Source: an uncultured Lachnospiraceae bacterium
GTDB lineage: Bacteria > Bacillota_A > Clostridia > Lachnospirales > Lachnospiraceae
Assembly (NCBI GenBank): GCA_947177885.1
Contig: CAMWWF010000142.1
Span: 1-7,148 of the forward strand
DNA: 7,148 nucleotides
Reading direction: 5' to 3'
Below the pieces are notes generated by a model that saw only the letters and a program-made list of their open reading frames with translations, had not been told where the DNA came from and did no database searches. Shown here in pieces: positions 1 through 4,614 of this stretch (position 1 is the stretch's first letter; every line of letters starts with the position of its first letter). The translations under genes were made by a program, and so were the position numbers.

Positions 1-188
1 ATTTGACGAGCGAAGCGAACCCGGAAAATCTATGATTTTTCGGGTCTCTGCCCGCGGCCTGCGGCAATCATAAGGGGCTGCTTAAAACGGAAGCAGGGGA
101 TTGTTAAAGCGAAAGAGTTGTTCCTGAAGCAGGGATTCCATAAAGATCGCGGGGAACGCATAAACTAAGAAAAGAGAGGGTATAACAC
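1..188. other. Upstream intergenic region, no supported gene
   Basis: No gene can be supported here. Frame 2 is open from the left edge to a TAA at 71-73, and frame 3 to a TGA at 33-35, so the tail of an upstream gene could end in either, but neither tail resembles a known protein. A third frame is open from 7 to a TAA at 166-168 but has only a late TTG (118) as a start. Besides the 19-45 hairpin there is a small stem (CTGCTT at 78-83 with AAGCAG at 91-96) and an imperfect direct repeat, GAAGCAGGGGATT at 90-102 and GAAGCAGGGATT at 126-137. No convincing promoter for the next gene is visible, so kdgK may be transcribed from further upstream. Confidence 0.5.
19..45. repeat. 12-bp hairpin, possible dispersed intergenic repeat
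   Basis: ACCCGGAAAATC (19-30) pairs over all 12 positions, with one G-T pair, with GATTTTTCGGGT (34-45) around a TAT loop. The T-run lies inside the 3' arm and is followed by CTCTGCCC, so this is not a textbook intrinsic terminator. The GCGAAGCGAACCC lead-in, the stem and the GC-rich tail look like the small intergenic palindromic repeats scattered in Lachnospiraceae genomes. That is pattern recognition only: a second copy is not present in this window. It could also act as a 3' mRNA stabiliser for an upstream gene. Confidence 0.5.
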
Positions 189-1211
189 ATGAAAAAAGAA
201 TTTGATCTGTTGTCACTGGGAGAGATCATGCTGCGTCTGTCACCGCCGTCCAACGAGCGTATGACCAGAGGTGACACTTTCAGCAAACAGGCGGGTGGCG
301 CGGAACTGAATTCCGCTACCGGTGCTGCCATGCTGGGACTGCGATGCGGTATCATTTCAAAACTGCCTGCGAATGACCTGGGCATGTATATCAAGAACCG
401 TGTCCGTCTCTGTGGTGTCAGCGATGACTATCTGGTGTATGATGAGAGTAAGGATGCCCGCCTGGGTGTGTATTACTATGAGAGCGGCGCATATCCCAGA
501 AAGCCCCGCATTGTCTACGACAGGAAGAATACTTCCATCAATAAACTGTCCGTGAATGATTTTGACGAGAGTATTTATAGTTCTGCAAGATGCTTCCACA
601 CCAGCGGCATTACACTGGCTCTGAGCCCGGAGCTTCGTGCGGCGGCAGTGGAGATGATCAAACGATTCAAGGAGCATGGAACCATCATTTCCTTTGACGT
701 GAACTTCCGCGGTAATCTCTGGAGTGGTCCTGAGGCAAAGGAATGTATTGAATCGATCCTTCCGTATGTGGATATTTTCTTCTGCTCTGAGGAGACGGCG
801 CGGCTGACTTTCCTGAAGGAGGGAGATGCAAGGAGCATCATGAAGAGCTTCGCGGAGGATTATCCCATCTCCATTGTGGCCTCCACCCAGCGTATTGTTC
901 ACAGTCCCAAGCGTCATACCTTTGGGTCCATCATCTACAGTGCAAAGGACGACACTTATTACGAGGAAGCTCCTTATGCGGATATTGAAGTGGTGGATCG
1001 TATCGGAAGCGGTGATGCATATATCTCCGGCGTATTGTACGGACTGCTGTCTCATGAGGGAGAGTATCAGAGGGCACTTGAGTACGGAAACGCGGTCAGC
1101 GCCCTGAAAAATACCATTCCCGGCGACCTTTTGAGCACAGACCTGAAGGAGATTGACGGCATCATTAAAGAACATAAATCCACGGGACGTGTCGCCGAGA
1201 TGGACAGATAA
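189..1211 (+). CDS. kdgK: 2-keto-3-deoxygluconate kinase (PfkB/ribokinase family)
   Basis: This 340-residue protein has the PfkB/ribokinase fold signatures. The N-terminal substrate-binding GGAELN is at residues 36-41. The C-terminal ATP-site motif DRIGSGDAY is at 270-278, with D276 as the expected catalytic base. The middle section (YYYESG, then RKPRIVYDR, about 95-112) is typical of KDG kinases rather than fructokinases or ribokinases. The enzyme would phosphorylate 2-keto-3-deoxygluconate with ATP to 2-keto-3-deoxy-6-phosphogluconate, feeding KDPG aldolase in hexuronate/pectin breakdown in the cytoplasm. The ATG at 189 has an AGAGAGGG ribosome binding site 8 bases upstream. A KDPG aldolase gene often lies next to kdgK but is not visible here. 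Its stop sits only 5 bases from the stop of the convergent glycosyltransferase gene, with no terminator between them. Family assignment is firm; the exact sugar acid is a strong inference. Confidence 0.88.
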   Translation: MKKEFDLLSLGEIMLRLSPPSNERMTRGDTFSKQAGGAELNSATGAAMLGLRCGIISKLPANDLGMYIKNRVRLCGVSDDYLVYDESKDARLGVYYYESGAYPRKPRIVYDRKNTSINKLSVNDFDESIYSSARCFHTSGITLALSPELRAAAVEMIKRFKEHGTIISFDVNFRGNLWSGPEAKECIESILPYVDIFFCSEETARLTFLKEGDARSIMKSFAEDYPISIVASTQRIVHSPKRHTFGSIIYSAKDDTYYEEAPYADIEVVDRIGSGDAYISGVLYGLLSHEGEYQRALEYGNAVSALKNTIPGDLLSTDLKEIDGIIKEHKSTGRVAEMDR

Positions 1212-1216
1212 AAGAG

Positions 1217-2818
1217 TTATTTTGCCTTCGGTACAGCCACATACCAGTCGTGGAACCGGGTCAGAATAAAGTCATCTTCAAAGTCCGGTACATCGATAAA
1301 GTAAATGATATATACACTTTCGGAGCTGATGTTGTCATGATCGATGCCCACATGGATGCGGATGCCGCTGCTGATCTCAAAGTTGGCGGGATTAGGCGCA
1401 ACATCATATACAACAGAGGAAAGATATTGGGAGGGCAGTGTCTCCGTGTACAGAAGTAGACGGGGCCACTGTGCTCCCTTTTCTGTGATCAGTGTGTCAA
1501 TGTTATTGGCGGCACACTGTTCCAGGGCATAATCCACGCAATCTTCCACGCCTTCCGCGAACCAGGCACCTACAAGCGCACGGTAGTCGGTGTAATAATC
1601 CCTTTGGAACAGGGCGAGGCAGAGCAGATAGAGGAGAACAATGCACCGGGATAGCCACCTGGAAAGTTCCGCCTTCTTTCGGCTGACCAGCTCTGTTACG
1701 GTCCATACGCCATATGCCTCGCTGAGCACAAGGGGAATGTACAGATCATTGATCTGGTGAAGAAGGGCGGTTACCAACAGACAGGTAATCGCTCCCCCCA
1801 GCAGCTGAACGAATAGAAAGTACTCCGGACAGAATTCCCTTTTGCGGAAGCAGTGGAACAAACGTATCAGCAGAGAGATGACCCCGATCACGATAAAGAC
1901 TCTGCCGATATCGTAGAAAAGTCCCCAGGGAAGGAGGATATCAAAAGCGCTGCCGTTATCCTGGCGCCACAGAAGGGAAAGAGCAGTGCGGAGATTTCGC
2001 CACATGCCGGAAAAGGTCAAGGCAATTTCGGAACCACGGTAGCCGCTCATTTTAGGAATGGTCATAAAAGGAAGAGTAAGTTCGGGGATCAACTCAGAAT
2101 TGACCATAACGAATAAAAGAAGGGGAACGGCCATGACAAACAGGATCAGAGAAGCTCCAAGGCTCCATCTGTCAATGCGCAGCTTCCTGTGGGCAAGGCA
2201 GTAGACGATCTGCAAGAGCAGCATGATCGGAACCGCAGGCCAGATCACGGCATAACAATACAGGCTCAATCCATAGAATAAGCCCGACAGAAGAAGGTAT
2301 TTCTTTTGATCCAGTCCTCTGATGAAAAAGGTCAGTCCGAAGATCAGAAAACCGGGAGCCAGATTCGCATCCAGGCCCCAGCGTGACATCATAATATGCC
2401 AGGGGCATATTGCCAGAAGAAAAAGGCTCCAGAGAGCAAATTTTTTATTGTTAAAAAGGCACTTAATCAGGTGATATACGGACCACAGGGTGAATATGGA
2501 GACGACAGCCTGGGGCAGCCTGCTGAGAAAAGGGGAGAAATGTCCTCCGTTCCATGCCAGAACGGGTATCAGCAGCCAGACGTACAATGCGCTGTGCCCA
2601 TCCCCCCAGTCCGCCATATAGACAGGGAAAATATGTCCTGCGGAATCGATTCCCTCATGCAATATGGAAAAGGCGTTCCAGGCCACGAAGCTCTCGTCCT
2701 GATGCATTCCTCCGGGAACACTGCCAAGGCAGACCAGCCGGAGAAATGCGCCTGACAGCAAAAGGATAACAGGGAGTAGATTTGTCAGGGAAATTTTGGG
2801 AAATTTATTGTCTTTCAT
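1217..2818 (-). CDS. GT39-like multispanning membrane glycosyltransferase
   Basis: This 533-residue protein has about a dozen hydrophobic segments between residues 12 and 405 and a soluble tail of about 125 residues. The architecture is that of GT-C enzymes (ArnT/PMT, GT39-like). After the first membrane helix, the loop VPGGMHQDESF carries the Asp-Glu pair (D41-E42) typical of the family's catalytic/metal site. HIMMSRWGLDANLAP (141-155) matches a second family-like motif. Such enzymes take a sugar from a polyprenyl-phosphate donor and attach it outside the membrane; the acceptor is unknown. It is the last gene of the minus-strand operon, 35 bases after the DUF4956 gene. A GTG at 2821 directly precedes the ATG at 2818. 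I prefer the ATG because the weak AGAAAGAAG site then has a 5-base spacing. The poor ribosome binding site suggests low or coupled translation. The glycosyltransferase call is good; the subfamily is uncertain. Confidence 0.78.
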   Translation of the reverse strand: MKDNKFPKISLTNLLPVILLLSGAFLRLVCLGSVPGGMHQDESFVAWNAFSILHEGIDSAGHIFPVYMADWGDGHSALYVWLLIPVLAWNGGHFSPFLSRLPQAVVSIFTLWSVYHLIKCLFNNKKFALWSLFLLAICPWHIMMSRWGLDANLAPGFLIFGLTFFIRGLDQKKYLLLSGLFYGLSLYCYAVIWPAVPIMLLLQIVYCLAHRKLRIDRWSLGASLILFVMAVPLLLFVMVNSELIPELTLPFMTIPKMSGYRGSEIALTFSGMWRNLRTALSLLWRQDNGSAFDILLPWGLFYDIGRVFIVIGVISLLIRLFHCFRKREFCPEYFLFVQLLGGAITCLLVTALLHQINDLYIPLVLSEAYGVWTVTELVSRKKAELSRWLSRCIVLLYLLCLALFQRDYYTDYRALVGAWFAEGVEDCVDYALEQCAANNIDTLITEKGAQWPRLLLYTETLPSQYLSSVVYDVAPNPANFEISSGIRIHVGIDHDNISSESVYIIYFIDVPDFEDDFILTRFHDWYVAVPKAK

Positions 2819-2853
2819 CACTGCTTCTTTCTGAGGAGGGGCTTGTGTGCAGA

Positions 2854-3519
2854 TCAGGCCTCCTGATTATATTGCACTAAGATCACGTTTTTAACGCCGG
2901 GAATTCCGGAGAGATCATCTACCAGGGAATCGGAATCTTTTCTCAGGCTGACGGCATAGGTGATCTCTGTGGTGGTGCCGCGTCTGAGTCTGGATTTCAG
3001 TTTCTTCTTTTGTCCGTGTAAAGCGTCTTCCAGCGCTTCCAGAGCCTCATCCGTGTAGCGGATCACCAACAGGTAGGAGGAAGTGCCGTTCAGCAGCAGA
3101 TAACAGATGACAAATACCAGATCCACAAGGATGGTGCCTGTAATGGCAATGAGATAGAGTCTGGCACCGGAGGTAAGTCCCGCGGCAATGGCAAAAAACA
3201 GAAAACCCACGTCCAGGGGTTCTTTCACGGCTGCCCGGAAACGCACAATGGAGAGCGCTCCCACCATGCCGAGAGACAACACCAGATTGGTGGATATACA
3301 GAGGATGATAAAATTTGTGAGGAGCGTGAGCATTATGAGCAGCATGCCGAAGCTGGGAGAGTAGGAGACCCCTTTATAAAAGTAACGGTAGACCGTATAG
3401 ATCAGGGCGGCACACAGAGCGGCCACCGCAAAGGACAGAACCACCGTGGGGATGGATAGGGATTCGATCATTCCCATCTGCTGCATGGATTCCGATAATA
3501 GACTTTTGATTGTATTCAT
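2854..3519 (-). CDS. DUF4956 family membrane protein
   Basis: This 221-residue protein matches DUF4956. Hydrophobic segments lie at about 24-44, 57-78, 102-118 and 121-144. The family's signature loop SLGMVGALSIVRFRAAVKEP is at 82-101, with conserved R93, R95 and K99 beside the membrane. The C-terminal part (about 150-221) is soluble with a beta-alpha-beta pattern, possibly a ferredoxin/ACT-like domain, and contains the basic patch KKKLKSRLRR (171-180). The biochemical function of DUF4956 is not established. Lying between the VTC polymerase and the GT39 gene, it is a plausible membrane partner or conduit for the polymerase product; that is inference. An in-frame ATG at 3555 exists, but the start at 3519 is preferred because GGGAGGT sits 6 bases upstream of it. 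It is the middle gene of the operon, 51 bases after the VTC gene. Confidence 0.85.
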   Translation of the reverse strand: MNTIKSLLSESMQQMGMIESLSIPTVVLSFAVAALCAALIYTVYRYFYKGVSYSPSFGMLLIMLTLLTNFIILCISTNLVLSLGMVGALSIVRFRAAVKEPLDVGFLFFAIAAGLTSGARLYLIAITGTILVDLVFVICYLLLNGTSSYLLVIRYTDEALEALEDALHGQKKKLKSRLRRGTTTEITYAVSLRKDSDSLVDDLSGIPGVKNVILVQYNQEA

Positions 3520-3525
3520 TGTTAT

Positions 3526-3532
3526 ACCTCCC
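3526..3532 (-). promoter_or_regulatory. Ribosome binding site of the DUF4956 gene
   Basis: Read on the minus strand this is GGGAGGT, 6 bases upstream of the ATG at 3519. It rules in that start over the in-frame ATG at 3555, which would place the site inside the coding region. Confidence 0.8.
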
Positions 3533-3550
3533 TGCCCGCTCCGGCGGGCA
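3533..3550 (-). other. Intercistronic hairpin between VTC and DUF4956 genes
   Basis: A 7-bp perfect GC-rich stem (TGCCCGC at 3533-3539, GCGGGCA at 3544-3550) closes a 4-base loop. It lies in the 51-base gap between the two genes, directly before the DUF4956 ribosome binding site. No T-run follows it on the minus strand, so it is not an intrinsic terminator. It could act as a processing or stability element that sets different levels of the two proteins. Confidence 0.55.
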
Positions 3551-3570
3551 TCCATTCAAGCTCCGGAAGT

Positions 3571-4299
3571 TTATTCCCGGACTTTTCCTCCAGTAAAGTC
3601 GCCCTGTTTCCACATAAGAGCATTGCGGCATAATACATATTTGGACAATGCCATCTGTGGGGCGGACACGCTGCTTAACAATTGACGGATATGATCCGGC
3701 AGATATTGGTTAAATTTGATCTCCAGAATGGTATCGTCTCCCATTACGTCGTAACATTCCCCCTCATCCGGAGCCCAGACGGGAATCCCGGGCCTGCCGG
3801 CCTGCAGCAGGGAGTCAAAGGTAATGCGTACATGTCCTACGGGAAACACATATGCGGTGCGGACATAATCCACCACCACTACGGGGTGCAGGCCGTCTGA
3901 GTGGGCCAGCCCGTATATTTGATCGCCGAGGGGATTACAATAGTCGGGCAGGGGCGAGTAGTCATTCCGCATCATGGCATCAGCGGTTTCTTTCGAGATT
4001 GTCATGGAATCCTTATATATGAGATTCCCGCGCTTCTCCTTCCGCTCAAGCCTGATCAGTCCGTGCTGCCAGTCATAAAAGCGGATGCGTATCTTTTCCC
4101 GGTGGGAGATGCCGGATTCCTTTTCCCTGTAGAACCGGTCTGTGACCGTGTCAAAATAGATACTGCGGATGGTGTAGCTTCCGTCGTCTCCGCCGTGGGA
4201 ATCCCGGGGCATGACGGCGCGGATGCGCTGCTCCAGCAGGAGTCTTTGGGCGGGGGAAAGAAGCCGCTTGATCTCCTGTCGGTAATTTTTCTCGGCCAT
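3571..4299 (-). CDS. VTC-domain polyphosphate polymerase
   Basis: This 242-residue protein consists almost entirely of a VTC domain, the CYTH-like triphosphate-tunnel fold that polymerises polyphosphate from ATP in yeast Vtc4. The expected tunnel residues are visible in order: E9/K11 in RQEIK, SIYFDT (46-51), E59/K60, the basic strand REKIRIRFY (67-75) giving K69, R71 and R73, LERKEK (84-89) plus K96, VDYVRTAY (143-150) with R147, R158, TILEIKFN (190-197) with metal-ligand candidate E193, and SKY (219-221) with K220. No SPX domain or membrane segment is present, unlike the yeast protein, so it should be cytoplasmic and work with a membrane partner, probably the next gene's DUF4956 product. 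An in-frame ATG at 4338 exists, but AGGAGG favours 4299. It is the first gene of the minus-strand operon. The family call is strong; polymerase activity is inferred from the conserved residues. Confidence 0.87.
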   Translation of the reverse strand: MAEKNYRQEIKRLLSPAQRLLLEQRIRAVMPRDSHGGDDGSYTIRSIYFDTVTDRFYREKESGISHREKIRIRFYDWQHGLIRLERKEKRGNLIYKDSMTISKETADAMMRNDYSPLPDYCNPLGDQIYGLAHSDGLHPVVVVDYVRTAYVFPVGHVRITFDSLLQAGRPGIPVWAPDEGECYDVMGDDTILEIKFNQYLPDHIRQLLSSVSAPQMALSKYVLCRNALMWKQGDFTGGKVRE

Positions 4300-4309
4300 A
4301 CTTGGTATT

Positions 4310-4315
4310 CCTCCT
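4310..4315 (-). promoter_or_regulatory. Ribosome binding site of the VTC gene
   Basis: A perfect AGGAGG on the minus strand lies 10 bases before the ATG at 4299. It decides the start against the in-frame ATG at 4338, which would also fall almost on the predicted transcription start of the operon promoter. Confidence 0.75.
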
Positions 4316-4341
4316 GATTCCGCTTTGAGATATTCCATAAC

Positions 4342-4370
4342 AATATAGCATAAGGCATGTCTTTTTTAAA
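4342..4370 (-). promoter_or_regulatory. Predicted sigma-A promoter of the VTC-DUF4956-GT39 operon
   Basis: On the minus strand, TTTAAA (4365-4370, 4 of 6 to TTGACA) is followed by a 17-base spacer and TATATT (4342-4347, 5 of 6 to TATAAT). The spacer ends in TGC, giving an extended TGn -10 element. Transcription would start near 4335, leaving a leader of about 35 bases. It faces away from the cotH promoter, with the two -35 boxes 7 bases apart. Confidence 0.6.
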
Positions 4371-4385
4371 GTCTTTTTTGACATG
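4356..4385. promoter_or_regulatory. Inverted repeat across the divergent promoters
   Basis: CATGTC (4356-4361) and GACATG (4380-4385) form a perfect 6-bp dyad with an 18-base T-rich centre containing GTCTTTTTT twice (4359-4367, 4371-4379). The arms overlap the spacer of the minus-strand promoter and the -35 box of the plus-strand promoter, so a protein bound here could control both. Arms this short can arise by chance; position is the main argument. Confidence 0.3.
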
Positions 4386-4406
4386 ATTCGGAAAATATGT
4401 TAGCTT
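4378..4406 (+). promoter_or_regulatory. Predicted promoter of the cotH-like gene
   Basis: A consensus TTGACA (4378-4383) is followed by a 17-base spacer and TAGCTT (4401-4406), which keeps the three most conserved -10 positions (T1, A2, T6). Transcription would start near 4412, at the foot of the leader hairpin, giving an untranslated leader of about 200 bases. The -10 is weak, so an activator or another sigma factor is possible. Confidence 0.45.
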
Positions 4407-4455
4407 ATATGTAACAGTTCAGTGACCTGTCTGAGCTGTTGCGGTTATATGTAAC
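4405..4455 (+). other. Leader hairpin flanked by TTATATGTAAC direct repeats
   Basis: GTAACAGTTCAG (4411-4422) and CTGAGCTGTTGC (4431-4442) form a 12-bp stem with two G-U pairs around an 8-base loop. The 11-base TTATATGTAAC occurs at 4405-4415, overlapping the stem's left foot, and again exactly 40 bases later at 4445-4455. The stem would form at the very 5' end of the predicted cotH transcript. It lacks a T-run, so it is not an intrinsic terminator. It may be a stabiliser, a protein-binding site, or a copy of a small repeat. In the rest of the leader (4456-4578) I see no recognisable riboswitch or gene. Confidence 0.45.
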
Positions 4456-4578
4456 GATTGGGGCAGATTCTCTCCGGAAGCCGAGTGATGCTTGCAGCAA
4501 TTCTTCTGCGGGATTCGGGAACTGTCACATAATAACCTGTAAACAGTCTGCGGTTTTTGAGAGTGCAGGGCGGGCTGT

Positions 4579-4614
4579 ATGACCATATTGATGAAGGAAA
4601 AAGAAAACCATTGA
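4579..4614 (+). CDS. Possible 11-codon leader peptide overlapping the cotH start
   Basis: An ATG at 4579 opens the short frame MTILMKEKENH, whose TGA (4612-4614) overlaps the preferred TTG start of cotH (4611-4613) as TTGA. This layout is typical of translational coupling. A G-rich AGGGCGGG lies 4 bases upstream as a mediocre ribosome binding site. The alternative is that this is the true cotH N-terminus put out of frame by a missing base in the A-rich stretch at 4598-4607. No codon-use evidence is possible at this length. Confidence 0.25.
   Translation: MTILMKEKENH

Noticed and set aside
19..45. Hairpin read as an intrinsic terminator
   Set aside because: The T-run is part of the stem and the bases after it are GC-rich, so the classical stem-then-T-tract order is absent.
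7..168. Open frame ahead of kdgK that could be the tail of an upstream gene
   Set aside because: A stop at 4-6 precedes it, its only start is a TTG at 118, and its product resembles nothing I recognise, including KDPG aldolase.
357..1175. 272-codon open frame on the minus strand opposite kdgK
   Set aside because: It mirrors the well-supported kdgK frame, has no ribosome binding site or recognisable motifs, and reads as a codon-bias shadow.
4456..4578. Possible riboswitch in the long cotH leader
   Set aside because: No conserved core of a class I know (for example cyclic-di-GMP, SAM, TPP or cobalamin) is visible, and only weak 4-5 bp stems can be drawn.
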